DNA of 64,000 nt from Pandoraea anhela (lineage in GTDB: Bacteria; Pseudomonadota; Gammaproteobacteria; Burkholderiales; Burkholderiaceae), in NCBI RefSeq assembly GCF_902459655.1, contig NZ_CABPSB010000013.1, forward strand, positions 62,001 to 126,000, given 5' to 3'. Both the position numbers and the translations under genes were made by a program. Positions within the stretch are counted from its first letter, which is position 1, and the number at the start of each line of letters is the position of its first letter. Of this stretch, positions 1 through 8,489 are shown piece after piece. The notes beneath the pieces are model-generated. The model searched no databases, was not told where the DNA came from, and saw nothing but the letters and a program-made list of their open reading frames with translations.

Positions 1-357
1 CTCCACCGCGCCGACCAGCGCATCACGTCCAAAGGGTTTGATCAGAAAATCCACTGCACCGCCTTTCATGGCTTCGACCGAGCGTGCCACGTCGCTGTAG
101 CCGCTCATGAAAACGATCGGCAGCGACGATTCCTGACGCCGCAGCGCGCGCTGAAGGTCGAGCCCGCTCGGGCCGCCAAGTTCGAGGTCGAGCAGCACGC
201 AGCCGGGACGGGTGTCGGGTTCGCTCACAAGAAATTCTCCCGCAGACGCATACTCCTTCGTCTGATAACCCGACGCCGTCAGCAGCCGCGAGAGGGCCGC
301 TCGCATGGAAGCGTCGTCGTCGACGACGTGCACTACCGAATCACGACTCTCGTTCAT
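1..357 (-). CDS. Response regulator receiver domain protein, cut by the window edge
   Basis: The reading frame runs off the left edge, so only about 119 N-terminal residues are visible. It begins MNESRDSVVHVVDDDASMRA and carries the receiver signature: the acidic DDD pocket, the phospho-acceptor Asp in CVLLDLELGGPSG, the Ser of FMSGYSD and the Lys of FLIKPFG. This pattern is typical of FixJ-type regulators, which usually end in a LuxR-type HTH; that part lies outside the window. Another in-frame ATG sits five codons upstream at 372. The stretch upstream (358-480) is AT-rich and should hold the promoter. The partner kinase is not visible. Assignment to the receiver fold is secure; the regulated genes are unknown. 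Confidence 0.88.
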   Translation of the reverse strand, partial: MNESRDSVVHVVDDDASMRAALSRLLTASGYQTKEYASAGEFLVSEPDTRPGCVLLDLELGGPSGLDLQRALRRQESSLPIVFMSGYSDVARSVEAMKGGAVDFLIKPFGRDALVGAVE

Positions 358-721
358 GGCATCCCGCGTCATACGCGACTCCGTAAGATCCACCGGATCG
401 GATATGCCTTCATCCGTTGACGGTGTTGTTCCGGCGGAAGTTATTTAAATTATCGAAAGCAGGTATTTGAATAATTTTTAATTAATAGATTATGAATTCG
501 ATTTGGAAATTTTTAGGATATCGAGCGGTTTTTAATTGATAGCATCTCTGAATAATTTCGTAAAGCCTGTTTTTTGATGCGCTGCGGATGCCCGTCTGAG
601 TGAGCCCTCCGGTTATCCGGGAAGTCGGGCTTGCTTCTCGATTTTTTAGTTCATATGAGACGCTATTCTCGTGGCGTAAAAACTCGATGATCCTGAGTCG
701 TTTCGATTGACCGAAGGGTAT

Positions 722-743
722 TGGGGGTTTTGCAAAACCCCCA
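722..743. repeat. Perfect 22-nt palindrome (G5T4 / A4C5 core)
   Basis: Five G then four T, a central GC, four A then five C, extended by one T/A pair, form a fully self-complementary 22-mer. As RNA it could fold into a hairpin but would have essentially no loop. As DNA it could be a dimeric protein site. No U-tract follows on either strand, so a classical intrinsic terminator is not supported. Confidence 0.5.
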
Positions 744-770
744 TTTCTGAGTCGAGCGCCGACGCAGAGC

Positions 771-866
771 ATGACACGTGCAGACGCCCGATACCAAAGC
801 GACACCGCCGAAATGCCGGGCCTTTACGACAAGTTCGACGTCTGGTTCACGATCGCGGAGCTGTGA
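771..866 (+). CDS. Possible 31-residue ORF or 3' gene remnant
   Basis: A short frame starts MTRADARYQSDTAEMPGLYD and ends FDVWFTIAEL, followed 25 bases later by a perfect 15-bp hairpin. Its composition (aromatic and acidic residues, few Arg) resembles real protein more than the neighbouring shadow frames do. The frame stays open upstream back to a stop at 708-710, so it could be the decayed end of a longer gene. No clear ribosome binding site is seen. I do not recognise it. Confidence 0.15.
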   Translation: MTRADARYQSDTAEMPGLYDKFDVWFTIAEL

Positions 867-891
867 TCCCTTGGATGTGAGGCCGTCATGA

Positions 892-925
892 CAATGCCCG
901 CATGTCGGAGGACATGCGGGCATTG
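892..925. terminator. Perfect 15-bp stem-loop, possible bidirectional terminator
   Basis: A 15-base arm (892-906), GGAG loop (907-910) and exactly complementary arm (911-925). No T-run follows on either strand, so if it stops transcription it does so on stem strength alone. It lies 140 bases downstream of the dkgB stop on the minus strand and just after the short frame at 771-866 on the plus strand. Confidence 0.45.
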
Positions 926-1065
926 CGTATTGGGGCGACGGCGAGAACGGCCGACGGCCACCGAGCAGGCTCGTGTCTCAGACGCCCCACGTGCCAAGGT
1001 TGCGCAAGGATGTGGTCATTGGCGGCGGGCAAGGCGTTTGTGACCGTGCGCCATGCCGCGCCCGA

Positions 1066-1875
1066 TCAGTCGTCCCAGCGCGCGGCCAGACCCTCGGGGC
1101 TGACTTCGCGGCCATTGCGCTCGAGCGCGGCGATTTGCGCCATGTCGTCTTCCGTGAGGTGCAGCGTTTGCGCCAGCAGATTGCTCGCGAGGTTCTCGCG
1201 CCTGGTCGACGACGGGATCACCGAGAAGCCGCGTTGCAGCGCCCAGGCGAGGGCCACTTGCGCGGGGGTTGCCTGATGACGTTGTGCAATCGCGCCGAGG
1301 GTCGCGTCGCCGAGCACCTTGCCGTAGGCGAGCGTCATGTACGACGTGACGTGAATGCCCTGCGCTTGCAGGAAGGCGACGAGCTTCGGATTTTGCAGAT
1401 AGGGGCTCAGCTCGATCTGGTTGGTGGCGATGGCGTCACGGCCGACGGCGGCGATGGCCTGCGTCGTCAGATCGATGTTGAAATTCGAGATCCCGATCTG
1501 CCGCGTGAGGCCCTTGGCCCTGGCGTCGGCCAGTGCTGTCATGAATTCGTCGAGCGATATGCCGTTGCCCGGGGCCGGCCAGTGAATCAGCGTGAGGTCC
1601 ACGTAATCCGTGCGCAGCTTTCTGAGGCTGTCTGCAAGACTTGCCGCCAGTTTGTCCTTGCCGTAGTGCTCGACCCAGATTTTCGTCGTGAGGAACAGAT
1701 CGTTGCGGGCCACGCCGGACTCGGCGATCGCCTGACCGACCTCGGCTTCGTTGCCGTAGATCTGGGCGGTGTCGATGGCGCGGTAGCCAAGTTCGAGGCC
1801 GGTTCGCACCGAGTCGATGACCACTTGTCCCTGAAGACGGAACGTACCGAGACCGAAGGCGGGAATGTTGCTCAT
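1066..1875 (-). CDS. dkgB: 2,5-diketo-D-gluconate reductase B (aldo/keto reductase)
   Basis: This 269-residue cytoplasmic NADPH-dependent aldo/keto reductase reduces 2,5-diketo-D-gluconate and small aldehydes such as methylglyoxal (family knowledge). The protein follows E. coli DkgB closely from the N-terminus ([11 protein letters not shown]), through the catalytic Asp/Tyr region ([16 protein letters not shown]), the Lys of TTKIW, the His of [15 protein letters not shown], and the cofactor-binding [11 protein letters not shown] near the C-terminus. The start at 1875 has a good GGAG site nine bases upstream. The next genes are a frameshifted exporter and a YafC-like LysR regulator; in E. coli dkgB also lies beside yafC, which supports the assignment. 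A paired inverted repeat in its upstream region (1978-2009) may be the operator. Confidence 0.92.
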   Translation of the reverse strand: MSNIPAFGLGTFRLQGQVVIDSVRTGLELGYRAIDTAQIYGNEAEVGQAIAESGVARNDLFLTTKIWVEHYGKDKLAASLADSLRKLRTDYVDLTLIHWPAPGNGISLDEFMTALADARAKGLTRQIGISNFNIDLTTQAIAAVGRDAIATNQIELSPYLQNPKLVAFLQAQGIHVTSYMTLAYGKVLGDATLGAIAQRHQATPAQVALAWALQRGFSVIPSSTRRENLASNLLAQTLHLTEDDMAQIAALERNGREVSPEGLAARWDD

Positions 1876-1977
1876 CGTGAGCTCCTGAATGAATGAGGTA
1901 GAGGAAAACGTGTGGCTGTGACGACCATGCCGTCGACGTCGACAGATGAGATAAACGCCGTTACAGGTCCATCATTT

Positions 1978-2009
1978 TTGAATCTGAATCAACGATTTCA
2001 ACGATTCAA
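1978..2009. promoter_or_regulatory. Candidate operator upstream of dkgB
   Basis: TTGAATC (1978-1984) and its inverse GATTCAA (2003-2009) bracket two tandem copies of the nonamer TCAACGATT (1989-1997 and 1998-2006). The site is about 105 bases upstream of the dkgB start, between dkgB and the MFS gene. The half-site resembles the palindrome at 3336-3350 in front of the LysR gene, so both could be bound by that regulator. This is inference from sequence only. Confidence 0.4.
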
Positions 2010-2039
2010 GCGTTAGCGCCGGCGGGGCAGGCAGTCCGG

Positions 2040-3250
2040 TCATTGACCGGCCGGTTGCCTCGGCGAGCGCTGCACGGCGATCTGGAGCAGCACCAGCACG
2101 AGCCCCGAACCGGCGATCAGCGCGCCGACGATGGGCACCGCCGTATAGCCGTAGCCCGCCGAAATCGCGGCCCCGCCGGCGGCGGCGCCGACGGCATTGC
2201 CGAGGTTGAACGCGCCGACGTTGACCGATGAGGCAAGGCCCGGCGCTTCGGCCGCGGCGCGCATTACCCGCATTTGCAGCGGTGGCACGAGGGCGAACGT
2301 TGCCAGCCCCCAGACGAGCACCGCCAGCGCCGTGCCCAGGTGCGTGCGGGCCAGTAACGGGAACGCCAGCATGACGGCGACGAGCAGGGTCAGGAAGACG
2401 ATCAGGCTGACGTTGATCGAGCGGTCCGCGAGCTTGCCGCCGGCAACGTTGCCCACGGAAAAGCCCACGCCGACGAGCACGAGCATGGCCGTCACGAAAC
2501 CGGGCGAGGCGCCGGTAATCGCTTCGAGCGTCGGTGCGATGTACGTGTACAGGGTGAACATCGCGCCGGCGCCGAGCACGGTGGTGGCCATCGCCATCAG
2601 CACGACGGGACGTGTGAGAACCGACAACTCACGACGAATGTCCGGCATTCGCCCGGCTTCGCCGCTGGGCAGCGCGAAACGCAGCGTCAGCATCGTGACG
2701 ACACCGAGCCCGGCAGTCGCCGCGAAGGACATCCGCCAGCCGATGGTCTGACCGAGCCACGTGGCCGCAGGTACACCGCCGATGTTGGCGATCGTCAAGC
2801 CCATAAACATGGTGGCGACGGCGCTCGCCTGCTTGTCGCGCGGCACCACGCTCGCCGCCACGATGGCGCCCAGCCCGAAGAACGCGCCGTGGTTCAGGCT
2901 TGTCACCAAACGGGCGAGCAACAGCGTGGTGTAGTTCGCCGAGGCGGCCGAGAGCAGGTTGCCGATGGTAAAAATGGCCATGAGCGCAATCAGTGCCGTG
3001 CGGCGCGACCAGCGCGACATGATGAGCGTCATGACGGGGGCGCACCGATCATCACGCCCAGGGCGTAGGTCGTGATCAGCATGCCCGCCGTCGGAATCGA
3101 GACGTGGACGCCTTCGGCAATCACCGGCAACAACCCCATCGGGGAGAACTCGGTCGTGCCTATGCTGAATGCCCCGATCGCGAGGGCAAGTAGCGACAGC
3201 GTGGCGTGCGCCGACGAGGTCTGCGTGGATGAGACGGATAACTGGTTCAT
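2040..3250 (-). pseudogene. MFS drug/sugar efflux transporter, split by a frameshift
   Basis: Two frames together make one 12-helix DHA1-family exporter of the AraJ/YdhP kind. The upstream part (3250 to 3029, 73 residues) has the family start FSIGTTEF..MGLLPVIAEG and ends at TTYALGVMIGAP followed by a stop. The downstream part (3032 to 2040, 330 residues) resumes with VMTLIMSRWSRRTALIALMA, which normally continues that same sentence. The break lies in a run of five C on the coding strand (about 3035-3040). Three or six C would restore the frame. The first frame's TGA overlaps the second frame's ATG as ATGA, so the second part could be translated by coupling. It may be a true mutation or a sequencing error in the homopolymer. 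It is divergent from the LysR gene at 3353, its likely regulator. Confidence 0.8.
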
Positions 3251-3335
3251 GAGGGAAATACCCGGAGGGATCGAGATGGACGGCAGTGTGCGCCCTTTAC
3301 TTTTGCGGAAAAAGTCGTCTATAAACGAAATTATT

Positions 3336-3350
3336 TTGATTTAAAATCAA
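3336..3350. promoter_or_regulatory. 15-nt palindrome, likely LysR operator
   Basis: TTGATTT-A-AAATCAA is a perfect 7-1-7 inverted repeat ending two bases before the LysR start codon, inside the 102-base divergent region shared with the exporter gene. It fits the T-N11-A type of LysR site and would suit autorepression. The flanking sequence is AT-rich, as expected for a promoter. Confidence 0.5.
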
Positions 3351-3352
3351 CA

Positions 3353-4279
3353 ATGAAGATTACCCTCGACGAACTGCAAGCCTTCGTGGCCGTGGTGGAC
3401 ACCGGGTCGATCACGGCGGCGGCACAGCAACTGGACCTCACGGTGTCGGCCACGAGCCGCACGCTCGGTCGGCTCGAGGAGAAGCTGAAGACGACGCTGC
3501 TGCGCCGCACGACCCGTCGTCTGGCGCTGACGGAGGAGGGCAAAGCGTTCTTGCAGAACGCGCGGGCCATCATCGAATCGGTGGAGAGCGCGCAAGAGCA
3601 GATGCTCACGCGCCGGGAGAAGCCGTCGGGCCGTTTGCGTATCGATGCGGCTACGCCATTCATGCTGCACGTGATCGTGCCGCTGGTGCCGGGTTATCGG
3701 GCGCGGTATCCGGAAGTGGAACTGGAGTTGAACAGCAACGAGGGCATCATCGATTTGCTGGAGCGGCGCACCGATGTTGCGATCCGTATTGGCCGGCTCA
3801 AGGATTCGACGCTGCACAGCCGCCTGATCGGCAACAGCCGGGTGCGCATGTTCGCGAGTCCGGCGTATCTGGCAGCGCACGGTCAGCCGCGCAAGGTCGA
3901 GGATCTGGCCCGGCATACGCTGCTGGGGTTCACGCAGCCGGACTCGCTCAATGTCTGGCCGATTCTCGGCGTGGACGGCGAGCCGCATCGGATCGAACCC
4001 GATGTGATGTCGTCGAGCGGCGAAACGCTTCGTCAACTGGCACTGGAAGGCGCAGGGATCGTCTGTCTCTCGGATTTCATGACGGTGCGTGATCGCGAGT
4101 CCGGGCGACTGGTACCGGTGCTTGCGCGCCAGACGCAGGACGTCCGTCAGCCGATTCATGCCGTGTATTACCGCAATACGGCGATTTCGGCGCGCATCGC
4201 GTCGTTCGTCGACTATCTGGTGGCGGCGCTGCGCGAGCCCGCGCAGAAAGGGCAAGGACTGGGTTGGGTGGCGCAGTGA
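3353..4279 (+). CDS. LysR-family transcriptional regulator, YafC-like
   Basis: 308 residues. The N-terminal winged HTH (about 1-65, MKITLDELQAFVAVVDTGSI ... SRTLGRLEEKL) is followed by the periplasmic-binding-like effector domain from about residue 90 (GRLRIDAATPFMLHVIVPLV). The match to E. coli YafC runs through the whole effector domain (RYPEV, DVAIRIG, LGFTQPDSLN, SSSGETLRQL, IACLSDFM-like). It is divergent from the exporter gene and close to dkgB, so the natural reading is a local regulator of both. The effector molecule is unknown. The start is fixed by the ATG directly after the palindrome at 3336-3350; no strong Shine-Dalgarno is visible, and the leader is therefore probably short. Confidence 0.9.
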   Translation: MKITLDELQAFVAVVDTGSITAAAQQLDLTVSATSRTLGRLEEKLKTTLLRRTTRRLALTEEGKAFLQNARAIIESVESAQEQMLTRREKPSGRLRIDAATPFMLHVIVPLVPGYRARYPEVELELNSNEGIIDLLERRTDVAIRIGRLKDSTLHSRLIGNSRVRMFASPAYLAAHGQPRKVEDLARHTLLGFTQPDSLNVWPILGVDGEPHRIEPDVMSSSGETLRQLALEGAGIVCLSDFMTVRDRESGRLVPVLARQTQDVRQPIHAVYYRNTAISARIASFVDYLVAALREPAQKGQGLGWVAQ

Positions 4280-4296
4280 CGGAACGGGACTGCGCG

Positions 4297-4463
4297 CTGA
4301 AACGCCGGACGACGTGCGCGCGGCGTATGCCGTCATGAAGGTATTGCGCCCGCATCTGGCAAGCGCGGAGGCGTTTGTCGAACAGATCGGAGCCCAGCGA
4401 AACGAGGGGTACCGGTTGCTGGGCGCGTTCGACGGCGAACGGTTGCTGGGGCTGGCGGGCTAG
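4297..4463 (+). pseudogene. Truncated GNAT acetyltransferase remnant
   Basis: Immediately after the LysR gene a frame reads TPDDVRAAYAVMKVLRPHLA, then EAFVEQIGAQRNEGYRLLGA and GERLLGLAG before a stop. This is the usual N-terminal third of a GNAT N-acetyltransferase, ending where the acetyl-CoA binding motif should begin. There is no start codon in frame at the expected place, and the acetyl-CoA core is missing, so I read it as a decayed gene end. It is not expected to make an active enzyme. Confidence 0.6.
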
Positions 4464-4691
4464 GCCGTGCAGGCGTGTCGTCGCGATCCGGCGCGCTATC
4501 TGACCCGCTGACGGGGCGGCAAACGCGCTGTCGAAGCGCGAGGACGGGGCGACGCGCACTCGGACATCGCATCCGGAGTACGATGCCGCTGTCATGTCAC
4601 ACGCTATGCTTGTTTGGCGTGTATCGTTATGCGAGCCGCACGACGGCATGGCTCGTCGCTTCGCAGCGCTTTCCCGGAAACGCCCATTCGT

Positions 4692-5495
4692 ATGACCAAG
4701 ATTATCCATATCACCGATACTCATCTCGTCCCCCCCGGCGAGAAGCTTTACGGACTCGATCCTTACGCGCGGCTCATCGCGTGTGTCGACGACATTCTCG
4801 AACATCACGCAAACGCCGCGTGCGCCGTCATCACGGGCGACCTGACGCATCGTGGCGAAGCGCCCGGCTATGCGGCCCTGCGCGAGCAACTCGACCGGCT
4901 GCCCTTTCCGTGTTTTGCGCTGATGGGCAACCACGATCTGCGTTCGGTCTTTACCGGCGCGTTTCCCGAGCGGCTGAGCGACGACAACGGTTTCGTGCAA
5001 GGGCGGTTCGATGTGGGCGATGCGTCGCTGTTGATGCTCGATACGCTCGACGAAGGCCAGCACGGTGGCCTGTTCTGCGAGGCGCGACTGGATTGGATCG
5101 AGCGCGAGTTCGACCGCCTGGGCGATCGTCCGGTGTATCTGTTCATGCATCATCCGCCGTTCGATATCGGCATTCCGAGTCTCGACAACATCGGTCTCGC
5201 GAATCCCGAGGCGTTTCTCCAGCGGGTCGGCGGCCGCAAGAACGTGCGTCATCTCTTCTTCGGTCACGTGCATCGCCCGGTGTGCGGTAGCTGGCACGGG
5301 ATTCCCTATTCGACGATGCGCGGCCTGAATCATCAGGTGCCGTTCGATATGCACACGGTGTTTCCGGTGCGTCAGAGTCATGAGCCGCCGGCGTACGCCG
5401 TGGCGTTGCTCGCGAAGGATCAGGTCACGGTGCATTTTCACGACTATCTGGACAAGTCGTGGCTCCCGGACGACATGGACGAGCGCAGCATGTGA
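4692..5495 (+). CDS. Calcineurin-like metallophosphoesterase (CpdA/GpdQ type)
   Basis: 267 residues. All metal-binding motifs of the class III cyclic-nucleotide / glycerophosphodiester phosphodiesterase family are visible in order: ITDTHL near residue 10, ITGDLTHRG, LMGNHD, FMHHPPFD and FFGHVHRP. The two metal ions would sit between these to hydrolyse a phosphodiester. The substrate cannot be told from sequence; cAMP (CpdA) and glycerophosphodiesters (GpdQ) are the main options. The start at 4692 follows a GGAAA ribosome site and places ITDTHL at the normal distance from the N-terminus. No signal peptide is seen, so it should be cytoplasmic. It lies 230 bases after the GNAT remnant and 133 bases before an aminotransferase gene on the same strand. 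Confidence 0.88.
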   Translation: MTKIIHITDTHLVPPGEKLYGLDPYARLIACVDDILEHHANAACAVITGDLTHRGEAPGYAALREQLDRLPFPCFALMGNHDLRSVFTGAFPERLSDDNGFVQGRFDVGDASLLMLDTLDEGQHGGLFCEARLDWIEREFDRLGDRPVYLFMHHPPFDIGIPSLDNIGLANPEAFLQRVGGRKNVRHLFFGHVHRPVCGSWHGIPYSTMRGLNHQVPFDMHTVFPVRQSHEPPAYAVALLAKDQVTVHFHDYLDKSWLPDDMDERSM

Positions 5496-5628
5496 GCGTG
5501 GACCGGAAGCGGGGGCGCGGTGTCGCGTCGTCCCGAGTCTGACGCGACGCTCGTGCAGGGACGGATTCGCCGGGATTTCGTTAGAATCTGTCGCATATCG
5601 GTTCACACAACTATTACCGGAGACAGAC

Positions 5629-6756
5629 ATGCCAGGACTACTCCCCGACGTCGACCGTGACGGACTGCTCGAATATTCGGTCGTGTACACCGACCGATCG
5701 GTCAATCACATGTCACAGCGCTTTCAGAGCGTGATGCGCGATATCTCCGATGGCCTGAAGACGGTCTACAACGCGAAATCGGTCGTCGTGGTGCCTGGCA
5801 GCGGCACGTTCGGTATGGAGGCCGTCGCTCGGCAATTCGCCACGAACAAGAAGTGCCTGGTGATTCGCAACGGCTGGTTCAGCTTCCGCTGGTCGCAAAT
5901 CTTCGAGATGGGCGGCATTCCGTCGGAATCGATCGTGCTCAAGGCGCGTCCCGTCGCATCGGAGCGGCAAGCCGCGTATGCGCCCGCCCCCATCGAGGAA
6001 GTCGTTGCGGCCATCAAGGAGCGCAAACCCGATCTGGTCTTCGCACCGCACGTCGAAACGGCATCGGGCATGATGTTGCCCGATGCGTATCTGCGTGCCG
6101 TCGCCGACGCCGTTCACTCGGTGGGTGGCATGTTCGTGCTGGACTGCATCGCGTCCGGCACGGTGTGGGTCGACATGCAGGCGTGCGGGGTCGACATTCT
6201 GATCAGCGCGCCGCAGAAGGGCTGGAGCGCGTCGCCGTGCTGCGCGCTGGTCATGCTCGGCGCGCTCGCACGCGAGCGCATCGAAACGACGACGAGCACC
6301 AGCTTCGCCTGCGATCTTCGTCAGTGGCTTCAGATCATGGAAGCCTATGAAAAGGGCGGTTTCGCCTATCACGCCACGATGCCCACCGACAGTCTCGCGA
6401 CGTTGCGCGACGTCATCAAGGAAACCGAGGCCTATGGCCTCGAGAAGGTGCGCGAGGAACAGCTCGAACTCGGTCGGCGCGTTCGTGCGTTGCTCATGGA
6501 GAAGGGTTTCCGAAGCGTGGCGGCCGAAGGCTTCGAAGCGCCGGGCGTCGTGGTCAGCTATACCGACGACGACGGCATTCGCTCGGGCAGGAAGTTCGCC
6601 GATGTCGGCGTGCAGACTGCTGCCGGTGTGCCGCTTCGCTGCGACGAGCCGGAAGACTTCAAGACGTTTCGCATCGGTCTGTTCGGACTCGACAAGCTCA
6701 ACGACGTGGACGGTGCGGTGGCGCGATTCGCCAAGGCGCTCGACCAAGTGTTGTGA
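5629..6756 (+). CDS. Class V PLP-dependent aminotransferase (alanine-glyoxylate type)
   Basis: 375 residues of the fold-type I, class V aminotransferase family, which includes serine-glyoxylate and alanine-glyoxylate aminotransferases. Visible landmarks are the glycine-rich phosphate loop VPGSGTFGMEA near residue 55, the Asp of FVLDCIASGTVWVD that contacts the PLP ring, and the Schiff-base lysine in ISAPQKGWSAS. The C-terminal LRCDEPEDFKTFRIGLFGL is the usual carboxylate-binding Arg region. The start at 5629 has a CCGGAG site eight bases upstream. It is followed by a strong terminator at 6837-6860, so the unit probably ends here. Substrate preference is not determinable; a role in glyoxylate or amino-acid metabolism is inferred from family. 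Confidence 0.85.
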   Translation: MPGLLPDVDRDGLLEYSVVYTDRSVNHMSQRFQSVMRDISDGLKTVYNAKSVVVVPGSGTFGMEAVARQFATNKKCLVIRNGWFSFRWSQIFEMGGIPSESIVLKARPVASERQAAYAPAPIEEVVAAIKERKPDLVFAPHVETASGMMLPDAYLRAVADAVHSVGGMFVLDCIASGTVWVDMQACGVDILISAPQKGWSASPCCALVMLGALARERIETTTSTSFACDLRQWLQIMEAYEKGGFAYHATMPTDSLATLRDVIKETEAYGLEKVREEQLELGRRVRALLMEKGFRSVAAEGFEAPGVVVSYTDDDGIRSGRKFADVGVQTAAGVPLRCDEPEDFKTFRIGLFGLDKLNDVDGAVARFAKALDQVL

Positions 6757-6836
6757 GGCAGTCCGGCGACACATTCCGGCGATAACTGTAGGCGCTACCT
6801 CCCGGCCGTGCCTTGCGCCGGCCATCCCCAAAAGCG

Positions 6837-6860
6837 AAGCGGCCCGATCGGGCCGCTTTT
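6837..6860. terminator. Intrinsic terminator between aminotransferase and lysP
   Basis: A 9-bp stem (AAGCGGCCC / GGGCCGCTT) with a GATC loop is followed by TTTT on the plus strand. On the minus strand the stem is followed by TCGCTTTTGG. It lies between two convergent genes and probably serves both. Confidence 0.85.
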
Positions 6861-6941
6861 CACTTTTCACGTTGTGCGTTGCAATCACACGCGCGTGGTG
6901 AGCGCCCGGGCGCCCGGGCGGGCCCACGCGGATCGCCGGGC

Positions 6942-8489
6942 TTAACGAAGCACGCTATCGGGCGCTGTCGTGACCGGCGCGTCGTCGTGGACAGGCGTGC
7001 CGCCCGCAGGGAAATGCATGTCGCGGTACTTCACGAAACTCGACCCGCGCACGAGGCGGTAGCCTGCCCAGATCAGCAGGAACAGCGGAATGCCGATGTA
7101 CGTCGCCACCACGCCGCCCCAGTCGATCTTGTCCTGAAGAAAGGCCTGATAGTTCTGACCGAGCGTGATGATCATGCACAGCACGAAGGCGAAGATCGGG
7201 CCGAACGGGAAGAAGGGCGAAACATACGGCAGCTTCGCCAGATCGAGGCCCTGCCTGAGATAACCGCGACGGAAGCGGTAATGGCTGATGGCAATGCCCA
7301 GCCACGCGATGAAGCCCGTCATGCCGGACGTGTTGAGCAGCCAGATGTAGACCGCGTTGGGGCTGAACACGAACGTGAAGAAGCACAGCGCGGCGACGGC
7401 GGCCGTGGCGACCAACGCCCACATCGGCACGCCGTTGCGCGAGATCTGGCCGAACACGCGCGGCGCCTTGCCGTCGCGGGCGAGGCTGTAGAGCATGCGT
7501 GTCGCCGCGTACATTCCGGAATTCCCGGCCGAGAGCACCGACGTGAGCACGACGGCATTCATGACCGACGCCGCGCCGAGCAATCCGGCACGCTCGAAGA
7601 TCAGGGCGAACGGACTCACGCTGATGTCGGTGACGTCGTTGCGCAGCAAATGCGGATCGGTGTAGGGAATCAGCAGGCCAATGACCAGAATCGCCGCCAC
7701 ATAGAACAGCAGGATGCGCCAGAACACCTGACGTACGGCGCGCGGCAGATTGCGCGCCGGGTCCTTGGATTCGCCCGCGGCGATGCCGATGAGTTCGGTG
7801 CCCTGAAACGAGAAGCCCACCACCATCGCAACACCGATCAACGCCGCGAAGCCGCCGGCGAACGGTGCGTTGCCGATCGTCCAGTTGGCGACACCGCCGG
7901 TCTCGCCGCCACGGATGATGCCGAGCAGCATCATCACACCCATCGCCACGAAGGCCAGTACCGCAATCACCTTGATGAGTGCGAACCAGAATTCCGCTTC
8001 GCCGAAACCACGCGCCGAGAGCGCGTTGAGCCCGAAGGTGATGGCGAGGAAGAGGGCGCTCCAGTAGACGCCGGGCACGTCCGGGAACCAGTACGCCATG
8101 ACCAGTTGTGCGGCCACGAGGTCCACCGCGACGGTGACGGCCCAGTTGTACCAATAGTTCCAGCCCAGCGCGAAGCCGAAACCTTCGTCGACATAGCGCG
8201 CGCCATATGTGGAGAACGAACCGGACACGGGCATGGCGGCCGCCAGTTCGCCCAGACTGGTCATCAGGAAGTAGACCATGAGGCCGATCAGGACATAACC
8301 CAGCAGTGCGCCGCCCGGGCCGGCCTGTGCGATGGTGGCCCCGGAGGCCACGAACAGGCCGGTCCCGATGGAGCCACCGACCGCGATCATCGTCAGGTGC
8401 CGGGCGGACAGGGAGCGGCGCAGTTCCGACGGGGCAGACGCCTCCGCCTCGATGCGCTCGCGCAGCGGGTCATGTTCCGATGTTGCCAA
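6942..8489 (-). CDS. lysP: Lysine-specific permease LysP (APC/AAT family)
   Basis: An inner-membrane proton-coupled amino-acid permease with twelve predicted helices, nearly colinear with E. coli LysP. Diagnostic stretches include ARHLTMIAVGGSIGTGLFVA at the first helix, GFALGWNYWYNWAVTVAVDL, GFSFQGTELIGIAAGES, and SGMTGFIAWLGIAISHYRFR. I chose a TTG start at 8489 because GAGGA lies eight bases upstream and the N-terminus then matches the family; an ATG at 8564 in frame would add 25 low-complexity residues. It is convergent with the aminotransferase gene and shares its terminator. About 400 bases separate it from the cobalamin riboswitch. No lysine riboswitch was recognised in that space, so control is probably by a protein factor. 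Confidence 0.9.
   Translation of the reverse strand: MATSEHDPLRERIEAEASAPSELRRSLSARHLTMIAVGGSIGTGLFVASGATIAQAGPGGALLGYVLIGLMVYFLMTSLGELAAAMPVSGSFSTYGARYVDEGFGFALGWNYWYNWAVTVAVDLVAAQLVMAYWFPDVPGVYWSALFLAITFGLNALSARGFGEAEFWFALIKVIAVLAFVAMGVMMLLGIIRGGETGGVANWTIGNAPFAGGFAALIGVAMVVGFSFQGTELIGIAAGESKDPARNLPRAVRQVFWRILLFYVAAILVIGLLIPYTDPHLLRNDVTDISVSPFALIFERAGLLGAASVMNAVVLTSVLSAGNSGMYAATRMLYSLARDGKAPRVFGQISRNGVPMWALVATAAVAALCFFTFVFSPNAVYIWLLNTSGMTGFIAWLGIAISHYRFRRGYLRQGLDLAKLPYVSPFFPFGPIFAFVLCMIITLGQNYQAFLQDKIDWGGVVATYIGIPLFLLIWAGYRLVRGSSFVKYRDMHFPAGGTPVHDDAPVTTAPDSVLR

Larger units (their letters stand above)
358..1065. other. Intergenic region with AT-rich tract and hairpins
   Basis: About 700 bases lie between the response regulator and dkgB with no convincing gene. 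Positions 430-560 are conspicuously AT-rich compared with the rest of the window. There are two perfect inverted repeats (722-743 and 892-925, listed separately) and one short frame at 771-866. The remaining open frames here are arginine- and cysteine-rich and look like non-coding shadows. Confidence 0.6.

Noticed and set aside
722-743. Intrinsic terminator
   Set aside because: The palindrome has essentially no loop and no T-run on either side, so it was listed only as a repeat.
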